NCBI GenBank assembly: GCA_002304855.1
Contig: DBPJ01000001.1
Coordinates: forward strand, 17,813-32,244
Reading direction: 5' to 3'
Source of the DNA: Caryophanales bacterium UBA1423
GTDB lineage: Bacteria; Bacillota_I; Bacilli_A; RF39; UBA660
DNA length: 14,432 nt
Notes under the pieces: generated by a model
Seen by the model: the letters and a program-made list of their open reading frames with translations, nothing else
Database searches by the model: none
Told to the model about the DNA's origin: nothing
Position numbers and translations under genes: made by a program
Part shown: piece after piece, positions 1 through 7,572 of the stretch
How positions within the stretch are numbered: position 1 is the first letter of the stretch
Layout of the letters: each line of letters begins with the position of its first letter

Positions 1-1
1 A

Positions 2-340
2 AAGAATAGTAAAAATGTCAGTATTAATGAACCAATTGGTTATGATAAAGATGGTAATGAGATATCATTTATTGATATTATTAAAACTCCTAATCCTGAC
101 TTTAATGAAGAAATACATATTAAAAATAATGTTAATCTATTAAAAAAATATATTAACATTTTAAATGAGCGCGAAAAAAATATCATCATAAATAGATATG
201 GATTAAACAATCAAAAAGAACTAACCCAAAAAGAAATAGCTAAAAGATTAAATATATCTAGAAGTTATGTGTCTAGAATTGAAAAAAGAGCTTTAACTAA
301 AATATTAAAAGAATTTATTAAAAATAAAAACATAACATAA
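2..340 (+). CDS. sigK: Sporulation RNA polymerase sigma factor, sigma-K type (3' part)
   Basis: Open from the window edge to TAA at 338-340, giving 112 C-terminal residues. The fragment covers the end of sigma region 3 and all of region 4. It carries the region-4 helix-turn-helix, with TQKEIAKRLNISRSYVSRIE followed by KRAL. The SRSYVSRIEKRAL wording, and an upstream stretch reading EPIGYDKDGNEISFIDI, match my memory of Bacillus subtilis SigK better than SigE, which has SQSYISRLEKR there. Sigma-K drives late mother-cell transcription (coat, cortex maturation) in endospore formers. The N-terminal half with region 2, and any pro-sequence, lie outside the window, so processing or interruption by a skin-like element cannot be judged. 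The gene converges on tmk with a hairpin between them. The sigma-70 family call is certain; sigK over sigE is likely. Confidence 0.88.
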   Translation, partial: KNSKNVSINEPIGYDKDGNEISFIDIIKTPNPDFNEEIHIKNNVNLLKKYINILNEREKNIIINRYGLNNQKELTQKEIAKRLNISRSYVSRIEKRALTKILKEFIKNKNIT

Positions 341-370
341 AAAAAGATTTAGAATACTAAATCTTTTTTT
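339..370. terminator. Bidirectional terminator between sigK and tmk
   Basis: A 12-bp perfect stem (341-352 with 357-368) closes on an AATA loop. It is flanked by an A-run on the left and a T-run on the right, so it can act as an intrinsic terminator for both converging genes. The last codons of tmk (Lys-Lys-Lys-Ile-stop) are read from its right arm. Confidence 0.8.
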
Positions 371-1073
371 TACCTCTGCCATTATTATTCATTAAATCTA
401 ATCTACTAACTATAGTATTATATACTTCATCATTAATATCATCAATGGTTCTAATTTGATTATCTTTAACACAATTAATAATAGCCCAATTATACATATC
501 AGCTATCTCAAGATATGCCCTTTCAGCACTTTTTAAATGCTCAACTGATGCCTCATGTTGATCGGGTTTTTCATTGGTTCTATTTTGTCTTAATATTTGA
601 GCATATTGATATGGCATATAAAGTAAGAACGAAAGATCGGGAATTGGTAATTCTAAGTCTTTAAATTCTAAATTTTCAACCCATTTATAAAACTCATAAC
701 GTTTTATTCCATCTTTTTCTTTAGCACCTTGATGGGCCATATTAGAGTAAGTGTAACGATCTAAAAAAACGATGTAGCCTTGTTCATATTTTTCAATAAT
801 TTTTGGCATATTATATAAACGATCAGCAGCATAATATAATGATGCTACTTTAGGATTAACATTAATAGCTCCTTCTTCAAACCAACTTTCACATATATAA
901 TCCTTCCCTAGATATGGTCCTCCTATTATTCTACCAGTTGGAGAATCATAGCTAGGAAAACTAAATTTAAATACTTTGTGACCGTCTCTTTTTAATCTTT
1001 CCATCAACTTATTTGTTTGTGTTTCCTTACCCGAACAATCAGTACCTTCAATAACTATTAACTTACCTCTCAT
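357..1073 (-). CDS. tmk: Thymidylate (dTMP) kinase
   Basis: 238 residues. The enzyme phosphorylates dTMP to dTDP with ATP in the dTTP pathway, in the cytoplasm. Visible features are an N-terminal P-loop GTDCSGKE (residues 10-17), a DRY motif in FLDRYTYSN (103-111), YAADRLYN (81-88) in the nucleotide-monophosphate site region, and a LID-like segment PDQHEA (170-175) before AYLEIAD. Length is slightly above the usual 200-215 residues. The P-loop is odd: the Ser/Thr that normally follows GK is Glu17. The start is ATG with a strong Shine-Dalgarno AGGAGG; the TAG stop of hemW lies inside that site, so the two genes are probably translationally coupled. It is the last gene of lepA-hemW-tmk. Other deoxynucleotide kinases of the same fold are possible but less likely. 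Confidence 0.85.
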   Translation of the reverse strand: MRGKLIVIEGTDCSGKETQTNKLMERLKRDGHKVFKFSFPSYDSPTGRIIGGPYLGKDYICESWFEEGAINVNPKVASLYYAADRLYNMPKIIEKYEQGYIVFLDRYTYSNMAHQGAKEKDGIKRYEFYKWVENLEFKDLELPIPDLSFLLYMPYQYAQILRQNRTNEKPDQHEASVEHLKSAERAYLEIADMYNWAIINCVKDNQIRTIDDINDEVYNTIVSRLDLMNNNGRGKKKI

Positions 1074-1081
1074 AAATCCTC

Positions 1082-2167
1082 CTATTTAATAAAATTAATT
1101 AATATATCGTTAGATATATATAATTTTTCAATTGGAATATAAATATATTCATTATCATCTATTATATCATGACGGTCAATTAATGGTACAATATCAAATA
1201 CATCATATATATCTTTTTTATATTTTTGTTTGAATGTTTTCTTGTTGACACCCTTTATTTTTCTGAGGCCTAAAATCGTTTCATATTCCATTTTGTCTTC
1301 TAAACTTAAAACATCCATCTTATATAAAAATTGACCATTACAATATTTATTGATGCTTCTAGTATTTTCATATCTGATGTTATCAATATAACCATGTGCT
1401 CCAAGACCAAACCCATAGTAATGATTGTTATGCCAATAATTTAAATTATGTTTTGATTCGTAATTTTCTTTAGCAAAGTTACTTATTTCATAATGAACAT
1501 ACTGACGTTTTTTAAAAGTGTTGCGGATATATTCATACATTCGATATTCTAATTCAGGATCAATATTTTCATATTTATCAATATATAATTTAGTGTGTTC
1601 TTCTAAGATGAATGAATATGTTGATATATGGGGAACATTTAAAGATAATAGTTGATCGATATCTTCTTTTAATTCATCAAATGTTTGATTGGGTATGCCA
1701 TATATTAAATCAACATTGATATTATTAAAACCTAAATCACGGGCATCATTAATCAATTCAATTACCTGTTTATTATTATGATTTCTATTTAATAGGCGTA
1801 AATATTTTTCATTAAAGGTTTGTACTCCGATACTTAATCGATTTACTCTATTATTTTTAAACATTGTTAATTTTTCAATGGTAGTATTTTCAGGATTACA
1901 CTCAATAGTAAATTCTATATTATTAGTCAAGTTAAATTTATTAATTATTATAAATAATTCTTTTAGTTGGTCAATAGTTAATGAAGTTGGGGTGCCACCA
2001 CCAATATAGATAGTCTCAATTAACTCGTTTTTATAATTAAGATCTATTTCTTTAGCTAGCCAAGTTAAATATCTGTCAACTAATTGTTCATCATAATATA
2101 CTTTACAAAAATCACAATATGAGCAAATATTAGTACAGAAAGGGATATGAATATATACCGCCTTCAA
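1082..2167 (-). CDS. hemW: HemW-type radical SAM protein (heme chaperone, formerly HemN-like)
   Basis: 361 residues. The N-terminal radical SAM signature is PFCTNICSYCDFC: Cys11, Cys15 and Cys18 ligate a [4Fe-4S] cluster, and Cys21 is the extra cysteine typical of HemW. GGGTP (56-60) is the S-adenosylmethionine-binding loop. SIGVQTFN and GFGLGAHGY are further family motifs, the latter near the start of the HemW C-terminal domain. Known HemW proteins bind heme and pass it to apo-enzymes; true coproporphyrinogen oxidases share the fold, but the extra cysteine and the linkage to lepA favour HemW. Slightly shorter than the roughly 380-residue norm. The start is TTG, chosen because the family's usual first residues follow directly and AGAGGTGAT stands 3 bases upstream. 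The lepA stop is 14 bp upstream, so this is one operon. Confidence 0.92.
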   Translation of the reverse strand: MKAVYIHIPFCTNICSYCDFCKVYYDEQLVDRYLTWLAKEIDLNYKNELIETIYIGGGTPTSLTIDQLKELFIIINKFNLTNNIEFTIECNPENTTIEKLTMFKNNRVNRLSIGVQTFNEKYLRLLNRNHNNKQVIELINDARDLGFNNINVDLIYGIPNQTFDELKEDIDQLLSLNVPHISTYSFILEEHTKLYIDKYENIDPELEYRMYEYIRNTFKKRQYVHYEISNFAKENYESKHNLNYWHNNHYYGFGLGAHGYIDNIRYENTRSINKYCNGQFLYKMDVLSLEDKMEYETILGLRKIKGVNKKTFKQKYKKDIYDVFDIVPLIDRHDIIDDNEYIYIPIEKLYISNDILINFIK

Positions 2168-2181
2168 TTTATCACCTCTTA

Positions 2182-3966
2182 TTATTCATCTAAACTTAGG
2201 ACTGATAAGAAGGCTTCTTGTGGTATTTCAACACTTCCTATTCTTTTCATTCGTTTTTTACCTTCTTTTTGTTTTTCTAATAGTTTTTTCTTTCTAGAAA
2301 CGTCGCCGCCATAACATTTAGCTAAAACATTTTTACGTAAAGCACTTAAATCAGCTCTAGCAATTACTTTATTACTAATAGCAGCTTGAATAGGTACTTC
2401 AAATTGTTGTCTTGGAATCAATTCTTTTAATTTTTCAACTACTGCTCGTCCCCGTTGATAAGCAAAATCACGATGGACGATAGTACTTAAAGCATCGACT
2501 AATTCACCATTGATTAAAATATCCATTTTAACTAAATCATTTTCTTTGTAACCAATTAAATCATAATCAAAGGAAGCATAACCTTTAGTATATGATTTTA
2601 ATTTATCAAAAAAATCGTATACTATTTCTGAAAGTGGTATCTCATAATGAATATTGACACGATTGCTACCTAAGTATTCCATATTAAGGTAATTGCCTCT
2701 TTTACTTTGACACAATTCCATAATCGGTCCAATATATTCATTAGGTACTAAAATATTAGTTCTAATATATGGTTCTTTAATATTAGCAATTTTTTGTCTA
2801 TCTGGTAATTTAGACGGACTATCGATCAATATTTCACTACCATCAGTAAGCGTTACATCATAAATAACATTAGGACTAGTAGCAATTAAATCAATATTAT
2901 ATTCTCGTTCAATTCGCTCTTGAATAATTTCCATATGTAATAAACCTAAGAAACCACATCTAAAACCAAACCCTAAGGCTTTAGAAGTTTCTGGCTCATA
3001 TTGAAATGAGGCATCATTTAATTTAAGTTTAACTAAAGCTTCTCTAAGATCGATATATTTTGATGTTTCAATCGGATATAGGCCACAGAAAACCATCGGT
3101 TTCATTTGTTTATACCCTGGTAATGAAACTTTAGCGGAACATTCTTCATGAGTAATAGTATCACCTATCTTAATATCACTAATACTTTTGATACTTGCTG
3201 TAATAAAACCAACTTCACCAGTAACTAACTCTTGTTTTTTTAGTTCTTTCGGCGTATATACACCAACTTCCTCAACTTCATAAGTAGCATTAGTAGCCAT
3301 CATTTTGATTCTATCGCCTACTTTAATTTGGCCATTTACTACTCTAACTAAGACAATAACGCCACGATAAGGATCAAAAATACTATCAAATATTAGAGCT
3401 TGTAATTCATTATTTATTTTACCATTTGGTGCAGGTATACGCTCAATAATAGCTTCAATTAATTTTTCTACTCCTTCACCAGTTTTAGCACTAGTTAAAA
3501 GAATTTCTTCTTCTTTAAAACCTAATAATGTAATTAGTTCTTGTTTTACTTTTTCAACATTAGCATTAGGTAAATCAATTTTATTGATGACTGGAATAAT
3601 CGTTAAATTATGATCTAATGCTAAATAGACATTTGCTAAGGTTTGGGCTTCTACTCCTTGGGCTGCATCAACTAATAAAATTGCTCCTTCACAAGCAGCT
3701 AAACTTCTTGATACTTCATAAGTAAAATCGACATGCCCTGGAGTATCAATAAGATTTAAAACATAATCCTTATATTTCAATTGCACCGCATTTAATTTAA
3801 TAGTAATACCCCGTTCACGTTCAATGTCCATGTCATCTAATAATTGCTCTTTTTTTTCACGTTCACTAATTGCTTGCGTCAATTCTAAAATACGATCAGC
3901 TAACGTACTTTTACCGTGATCAATATGTGCAATAATTGAGAAATTTCTTATCTTAATTTGTTCCAT
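2182..3966 (-). CDS. lepA: Elongation factor 4 (LepA), ribosome-associated GTPase
   Basis: 594 residues, full length for the family (about 600). The GTPase domain shows G1 AHIDHGKST (13-21), G2 RERGITIK (50-57), G3 DTPGH (74-78) and G4 NKID (128-131). EF-G-like domains follow (for example [20 protein letters not shown]), and then the LepA-specific C-terminal domain, seen as [20 protein letters not shown] and [20 protein letters not shown]. LepA binds ribosomes and affects initiation and elongation, especially under stress. ATG start with AGGTGG 4 bases upstream. A promoter just upstream (3983-4011) and the terminator at 4013-4037 separate it from the spore cluster, so lepA heads lepA-hemW-tmk. 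In Bacillus subtilis lepA-hemW also follow gpr-spoIIP-yqxA. Confidence 0.98.
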   Translation of the reverse strand: MEQIKIRNFSIIAHIDHGKSTLADRILELTQAISEREKKEQLLDDMDIERERGITIKLNAVQLKYKDYVLNLIDTPGHVDFTYEVSRSLAACEGAILLVDAAQGVEAQTLANVYLALDHNLTIIPVINKIDLPNANVEKVKQELITLLGFKEEEILLTSAKTGEGVEKLIEAIIERIPAPNGKINNELQALIFDSIFDPYRGVIVLVRVVNGQIKVGDRIKMMATNATYEVEEVGVYTPKELKKQELVTGEVGFITASIKSISDIKIGDTITHEECSAKVSLPGYKQMKPMVFCGLYPIETSKYIDLREALVKLKLNDASFQYEPETSKALGFGFRCGFLGLLHMEIIQERIEREYNIDLIATSPNVIYDVTLTDGSEILIDSPSKLPDRQKIANIKEPYIRTNILVPNEYIGPIMELCQSKRGNYLNMEYLGSNRVNIHYEIPLSEIVYDFFDKLKSYTKGYASFDYDLIGYKENDLVKMDILINGELVDALSTIVHRDFAYQRGRAVVEKLKELIPRQQFEVPIQAAISNKVIARADLSALRKNVLAKCYGGDVSRKKKLLEKQKEGKKRMKRIGSVEIPQEAFLSVLSLDE

Positions 3967-3982
3967 ATTTCCACCTATGATA

Positions 3983-4011
3983 ATTATATCAATTTATATT
4001 TAGTTAAACAA
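3983..4011 (-). promoter_or_regulatory. Promoter of lepA-hemW-tmk
   Basis: The -35 box is TTGTTT (4006-4011), then a 17-bp spacer, then a perfect TATAAT -10 box (3983-3988). The expected transcription start is near 3976, the first base of the Shine-Dalgarno AGGTGG, which would give a very short leader. The box lies immediately downstream of the preceding gene's terminator. Confidence 0.55.
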
Positions 4012-4012
4012 T

Positions 4013-4037
4013 AAAAAAGAGATATTATTATCTCTTT
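4013..4037 (-). terminator. Intrinsic terminator ending the gpr-to-zinc-protein transcript
   Basis: A 9-bp perfect stem (4016-4024 with 4029-4037) has a 4-base loop. On the minus strand it is followed by a run of T (six, overlapping the stem base). It lies 56 bp past the stop of the zinc-binding gene and directly before the lepA promoter. The 50-bp stretch 4041-4092 is 3' untranslated sequence in which I recognise nothing else. Confidence 0.75.
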
Positions 4038-4092
4038 AAAAAGGGTTGCCTATTGTTTTACCATAGATGGTTCGCTAGTAGACCCCGCAGGT

Positions 4093-4643
4093 TTATAAGT
4101 AGCGGTCATCAATGGAACTACCATCAATTGGTATATTTGAATGATTATCTGGTTTATGAGTGTGTTGTTGGCTACTTTGATTATAAATAGGTAATGGTAT
4201 TTCTAATGGTTGTTTTAGTTTTTGAGTATATTGCTCATAAATGTAATCGATTGATGGATTTTTTAAATAAGTTTGATGAATTGTTTCAAAACTATAAGGT
4301 CCGATAATAACTTTTTTATCTTGAAATTCTGCTCTACTTATTGAACGGGCATATTTTTTGCAAACTACACAACGACAAGTCCAAAATGGCCTTTGTTCAT
4401 AATCATCACTTCCATCATCAAGCAATACCCATAAAGGATGTTCACATTTTTGTTGAAAGGCAATTTCGGCATTAACTTTTTGGATGCGTCGTTTTAAAAT
4501 TTCTACGCTTTCACTCAAAGTAACCATTGCCCCTTCTTCCTCTATCAATTCTTTTATACTATTTAATAATCTTTCTAATTTGCTTAATCGATATTGTAAC
4601 GGATAAAAATTGCATATTCAATATCATTAAAACTATTATCCAT
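4093..4643 (-). pseudogene. Putative zinc-binding protein of unknown function, apparent single-base frameshift
   Basis: An ATG at 4643 with Shine-Dalgarno GGGAG opens a frame that stops after 19 residues. The adjacent frame is then open for over 500 bp, to TAA at 4093-4095. Adding one base to the five-base run at 4605-4609 joins the two into a 183-residue protein: MDNSFNDIEYAIF, a short helix rich in Leu, Lys and Glu, then the remainder. Recognisable content is a putative metal site in CEH and WTCRCVVC (Cys67, His69, Cys90, Cys92, Cys95 in the restored numbering), and a polar Gln/His/Ser-rich tail. I do not recognise the family. It could be a real mutation, an assembly error, or a shorter protein initiated within the second frame at ATG 4527, behind a purine-rich GAGGAAGAAGGGG. 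Lying between yqxA and lepA, it may belong to the spore cluster, but that is inference. Confidence 0.6.
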
Positions 4644-4661
4644 TTTTTATCTCCCGTATAC

Positions 4662-4690
4662 ATTATAATAAAACATAAATAATAAAACCA
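4662..4690 (-). promoter_or_regulatory. Possible promoter of the zinc-binding gene
   Basis: A perfect TATAAT (4662-4667) lies 6 bp upstream of the Shine-Dalgarno GGGAG (4651-4655). At 17 bp spacing the -35 position reads TGGTTT (4685-4690), a poor match, so the promoter is weak or uses another sigma factor. Confidence 0.3.
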
Positions 4691-4717
4691 GAAGATAGAT
4701 GGTTGCCCATCAATCTT
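4684..4717 (-). terminator. Hairpin terminator after the yqxA-like gene
   Basis: An 11-bp stem with one T-T mismatch (4692-4702 with 4707-4717) closes on a GCAA tetraloop (minus-strand reading). It is followed by TTTTATTATTT after a 4-base gap. The U-tract is imperfect, so read-through is plausible. Confidence 0.5.
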
Positions 4718-4729
4718 AAAAATTATTTA

Positions 4730-5050
4730 TTAACTAATAAACAACTTTTCAATTATTTTAAATATTCCACCCATAACTTTATTAAAACTATCAGCTATAT
4801 TTTTAGAAAATTTTAAGCCTGAAGTAGATACTTTGTTATTATAATTACGATAGACATCATCTAAATAATGACTGACATCAATATTTTTACCTTCTTTTAT
4901 GTCCTGTTCAAATTGTTTAATTTTTGATTCAGTTAAAGCTACTCGGCGATGTTGTTCAAATTCATAATAACCAGTTGATTGTGAAATATAGAGCACTAAA
5001 AAAATAATTAATAATGAAATAATGGTAAATTTAAAACATTTATAAGCCAT
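4730..5050 (-). CDS. yqxA: YqxA-like small membrane protein of the spore cluster
   Basis: 106 residues from the ATG at 5050. One N-terminal membrane segment (about residues 7-24, FKFTIISLLIIFLVLYIS) is followed by a charged helical stretch. The tail FSKNIADSFNKVMGGIFKII is amphipathic and might lie against a membrane. In Bacillus subtilis the small DUF3679 protein YqxA sits in this position, between spoIIP and lepA; I assign it mainly by position, size and shape, with only weak sequence resemblance. A TTG start at 5065 would add 5 residues, but the Shine-Dalgarno GAGGGTGAT lies just upstream of the ATG, so I prefer the ATG. The spoIIP stop sits inside that leader (stop and start 1 bp apart), implying translational coupling. 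Function unknown; a role in sporulation is inferred. Confidence 0.6.
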   Translation of the reverse strand: MAYKCFKFTIISLLIIFLVLYISQSTGYYEFEQHRRVALTESKIKQFEQDIKEGKNIDVSHYLDDVYRNYNNKVSTSGLKFSKNIADSFNKVMGGIFKIIEKLFIS

Positions 5051-5051
5051 C

Positions 5052-6071
5052 TTAATCACCCTCAATATAGTTATATATAATTGGGGCCATAATTTCTGTC
5101 GTATTTGCTACTTCTTCAATAGTATTATCTACTCCCCCTATTTCAAGTAAAATCATATTGGGAGAAATGTCTTGATTATATAGACCATTCACACCTGGTC
5201 CTTTTTTAGTTAAAATTCCCCTACTAAGTTTAGGATATTTAGCTTCAATGGCCGCATTAAGCCCTCTAGCGAAAGCTAAATTCTTTTGATAATTAGGATT
5301 TTCTAATCCAACGACAAATAATATTCGGGCATAAGTTTTATTGTCAATGACTAAGGTAGTAGTTTCGCGAGAAGGAGAATCACGATGAATATCGATGAAG
5401 TATTCTAAACTTTTATATTTGGAAATAGCATCCATCAAGGGAATACGTGATGCTTTATAACTGTCTTTATAAGTCCATGAATTAAGCCTTAAAAATTCAG
5501 TTAAATTGGTTTCTTCAACAATAGTGGGAAGCCCTAATTTATTAAGTTGTTCTTTCATCATATAAGAAGCTAACATCACATTTGGCCTTATATTATAAAT
5601 GGCCATATTATTCATTTGATAGTTTTCTAATTGATGAGTGTTATAAATGTAAACTCTTGGATTTTCTACTTTAGAGGGATTAGGATCAGCTATATAACCC
5701 CCTTCTTTTTCTAACTCACTCATATTACTATAATCATCTTCAAAGGCAATATTAGTAATTATATCTTTATTAACATGGCTTATATCGACAACTGAAACAA
5801 GACTACTAGCTAATAAGGTTGTAGGATTATTAATTGAAATATTAGAGATTGAAGATACTATGCCGTTAATTATATTTGAAGTTCTAGGAAGATGAATAGC
5901 GTGATGTTCATCATTTGGCATTATCATCTTTATAATTAATTTATTAGGCAAAGTAATATTATTGAATAGGATATAAACAAAAATATTAAAAATAGCATAA
6001 ATTATGATGAAGTTAATGAAATAATTGATGCGATCATAATTCATCTTACGAGATACGAACTTTTTGCCCAT
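5052..6071 (-). CDS. spoIIP: Stage II sporulation protein P (septal peptidoglycan hydrolase)
   Basis: 339 residues. One transmembrane segment (about 17-36) anchors a large extracytoplasmic catalytic domain. Characterised SpoIIP proteins have amidase and endopeptidase activity and work with SpoIID and SpoIIM to thin the septum and drive engulfment. Visible family motifs are VYIYNTHQLENY (140-151; His146 and Glu149), DIHRD (227-231; His229) and LLEIGGVDNT (308-317; Glu310), the likely zinc ligands and catalytic residues. ATG start with AAAGGTG. It follows gpr by 46 bp and is coupled to the yqxA-like gene downstream, the same order as in Bacillus subtilis. A CATACATT box in the gap could be a sigma-E -10 element. 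Confidence 0.93.
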   Translation of the reverse strand: MGKKFVSRKMNYDRINYFINFIIIYAIFNIFVYILFNNITLPNKLIIKMIMPNDEHHAIHLPRTSNIINGIVSSISNISINNPTTLLASSLVSVVDISHVNKDIITNIAFEDDYSNMSELEKEGGYIADPNPSKVENPRVYIYNTHQLENYQMNNMAIYNIRPNVMLASYMMKEQLNKLGLPTIVEETNLTEFLRLNSWTYKDSYKASRIPLMDAISKYKSLEYFIDIHRDSPSRETTTLVIDNKTYARILFVVGLENPNYQKNLAFARGLNAAIEAKYPKLSRGILTKKGPGVNGLYNQDISPNMILLEIGGVDNTIEEVANTTEIMAPIIYNYIEGD

Positions 6072-6088
6072 AGTATCACCTTTATAAC

Positions 6089-6096
6089 AATGTATG
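6089..6096 (-). promoter_or_regulatory. Possible sigma-E-type -10 element of spoIIP
   Basis: CATACATT on the minus strand fits the Bacillus subtilis sigma-E -10 consensus CATACAnT. It lies 5 bp upstream of the spoIIP Shine-Dalgarno. An ATAT core upstream could serve as the -35, but the spacing is about 2 bp short of the usual 14-15 bp. Tentative. Confidence 0.25.
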
Positions 6097-6117
6097 AATA
6101 ATTATAACGATATAGAC

Positions 6118-7161
6118 CTACGATATTTTTTGGTGCAAAGCACCATTAATCCCCTCAGCTAAAACTTCACTTAAGTTGGCAATGACAAAGTCAATTTCTT
6201 TAGGGGTTACCATGAGATTATAGCCAATAGGGGTCAATACTTCATATATCAATTGTTTAATTTCCTCATCAGTTAAATTACCAACAATACCTAAAAGATT
6301 AGTTTTTTCAACTTTATCTAAATCTTCATTATTGTTTTTTGCTAAATAATTTTCAGTTCCAGGGGCAATTAATTTATTAATTGGACGATCAAGATTACGT
6401 TTTTGATATGAAATGTGTTTAAACATAAAATTGATCGTTTCACTAACAATTGTTACGGCATCAACGACCGTAGGGATACCAATAGCAATGACAGGAATAC
6501 CAACTGTATCAAGACTAATTTCTTCTCTTTTATTACCAATGCCACTACCTGGATTGATACCGGTATTAGTCATTTGAATAGTTTTATTGACTCGGGCAAT
6601 CGATTGTGCTGCTAAAGCATCGATGATAAGCAAAAAATCCGGTTTTATTTCCTTAACAACGCCAACTACAATTTTACTGGTTTCAAGACCAGTACTACCC
6701 ATTACGCCAGGTGAAAAAGCACTAACTTCTCTAAAACCCGATTCAACATTACCTTCTAAATCAAATAAATGTTTAGTAACTAATATATTTTGAATTGCCG
6801 TAGGTCCAAGAGCATCCGGAGTGGATTTTTCATTACCTAAACCAATGACCATACAGGTAGCTTTTTCGCCAATGTTAATATACGATAATAAACTTTGTAA
6901 TTGTTGCTTAAAAACGTTAGCCACTTTTTCTTTATTATGATGATCACTAATATCATCATATTCAATCGTAATATAACGTCCTAACTTTTTATTTAAGATT
7001 GATTCATGTTTTTTTTCAATATCAACAATGGTAACTGTTATATCATCATGCGTTTCTTTAGTTACTGGTAAATCAACTGCTTTTTCTTTTGCACTTTCAA
7101 TCGTTTCAATTAATAAATCAGTTCTTATCTGATATTTATCTAAATCTATCTCATGAGCCAT
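6118..7161 (-). CDS. gpr: Germination protease Gpr (SASP endopeptidase)
   Basis: 347 residues from the ATG at 7161. Gpr is made as a zymogen in the forespore, self-processes at its N-terminus, and cleaves small acid-soluble spore proteins at germination. Family motifs visible are LDKYQIRTDLLIE near the N-terminus (pro-region boundary), GLGNEKSTPDALGP with Asp116, PGVMGSTGLET, IIDALAA with Asp181, NPGSGIGNKREE and GIPTVVDAVT. Asp116 and Asp181 are 65 residues apart, close to the spacing of the two essential aspartates known from Bacillus megaterium Gpr. A longer version starting at TTG 7188 is possible, but AAAGGTG stands 5 bases before the chosen ATG and the family begins about here. First gene of gpr-spoIIP-yqxA, divergent from rpsT. 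I found no convincing forespore promoter. Confidence 0.96.
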   Translation of the reverse strand: MAHEIDLDKYQIRTDLLIETIESAKEKAVDLPVTKETHDDITVTIVDIEKKHESILNKKLGRYITIEYDDISDHHNKEKVANVFKQQLQSLLSYINIGEKATCMVIGLGNEKSTPDALGPTAIQNILVTKHLFDLEGNVESGFREVSAFSPGVMGSTGLETSKIVVGVVKEIKPDFLLIIDALAAQSIARVNKTIQMTNTGINPGSGIGNKREEISLDTVGIPVIAIGIPTVVDAVTIVSETINFMFKHISYQKRNLDRPINKLIAPGTENYLAKNNNEDLDKVEKTNLLGIVGNLTDEEIKQLIYEVLTPIGYNLMVTPKEIDFVIANLSEVLAEGINGALHQKIS

Positions 7162-7202
7162 ATCATCACCTTTTAATAATTTCTCCAAAAATATGTTTTT
7201 TA

Positions 7203-7231
7203 TTGCTTTTTCACATGATATTTGTTAAAAT
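7203..7231 (+). promoter_or_regulatory. Promoter of rpsT
   Basis: TTGCTT (7203-7208), a 17-bp spacer, then TAAAAT (7226-7231) preceded by TGT, which makes an extended -10. The expected start is near 7238, about 11 bp before the Shine-Dalgarno GGAGGTG (7249-7255). Confidence 0.55.
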
Positions 7232-7261
7232 TAGTTTGTCATAAACATGGAGGTGAAAGTA

Positions 7262-7525
7262 ATGCCAAACATTAAAAGTGCTAAAAAAAGAGTAAAAACA
7301 ACCGCTAAAACCAAAGAACATAATAATTTTTATATGGCTAGTATGCGTACAGCTGTTAAAAAAGTAGATAAACTTAATCCTGACACTAAAGTAGCAGAAG
7401 CAAAAAAAGCTTTAGCTAATGCTTTAAAAATAATTGATGAAGTTTTAGCTAAAGGACTAATTCATAAAAATAAAGCTGCTAGATTAAAATCTCGCTTAAC
7501 AAAGAAAGTAAACCAAATAAAGTAA
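7262..7525 (+). CDS. rpsT: 30S ribosomal protein S20
   Basis: 87 residues from the ATG at 7262, a basic three-helix protein of the 30S body that binds 16S rRNA. The start MPNIKSAKKRVKTT is the family signature, and the C-terminus IHKNKAARLKSRLTKKVN is also typical. An upstream ATG at 7247 would add five residues, but it overlaps the Shine-Dalgarno GGAGGTGA and is not used in this family. The gene is transcribed divergently from gpr, the same adjacency as in Bacillus subtilis. Its stop codon lies inside the left arm of the terminator hairpin. Confidence 0.98.
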   Translation: MPNIKSAKKRVKTTAKTKEHNNFYMASMRTAVKKVDKLNPDTKVAEAKKALANALKIIDEVLAKGLIHKNKAARLKSRLTKKVNQIK

Positions 7526-7547
7526 TATTTATATTACTTTATTTTTT
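7515..7547 (+). terminator. Intrinsic terminator of rpsT
   Basis: A 13-bp perfect stem (7515-7527 with 7532-7544) closes on a 4-base loop and runs into six T (7542-7547). It contains only one G-C pair. The rpsT stop codon (7523-7525) is in the left arm. The promoter of the next gene begins at its right end. Confidence 0.65.
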
Positions 7548-7548
7548 A

Positions 7549-7562
7549 TGGTAGAATATAAT
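7549..7562 (+). promoter_or_regulatory. Extended -10 promoter of the transglutaminase-like gene
   Basis: TGGTAGAAT (7549-7557) is an extended -10. It overlaps a perfect TATAAT (7557-7562), and TTACTT at 7534-7539 stands 17 bp before that second box. Either choice places the transcript start at or next to the Shine-Dalgarno GGTGAT (7564-7569). Confidence 0.4.
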
Positions 7563-7572
7563 TGGTGATACA

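Noticed and set aside
4600..4615. Programmed -1 frameshift in the zinc-binding gene
   Set aside because: The codons ATT TTT A do not form a canonical X XXY YYZ slippery heptamer, and I saw no clear downstream stimulatory hairpin; a simple indel explains it better.
6131..6145. Inverted repeat TGGTGC-AAA-GCACCA as a gpr terminator
   Set aside because: It lies inside gpr coding sequence and is followed on the transcribed strand by A, not T; it cannot be an intrinsic terminator for this strand.
6415..6793. Two short plus-strand open frames opposite gpr
   Set aside because: They lie wholly antisense to a well-conserved gene, have no ribosome site or recognisable product, and are explained by gpr codon use.
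7162..7188. TTG start for gpr adding nine residues
   Set aside because: A good Shine-Dalgarno lies just before the internal ATG and the family begins near that ATG; the extension would overlap the ribosome site.
7162..7230. Forespore (sigma-G/F) promoter upstream of gpr
   Set aside because: A CAT-containing -10-like stretch is present near 7191-7195, but no matching -35 stands at the right spacing; in this AT-rich sequence the match is not convincing.
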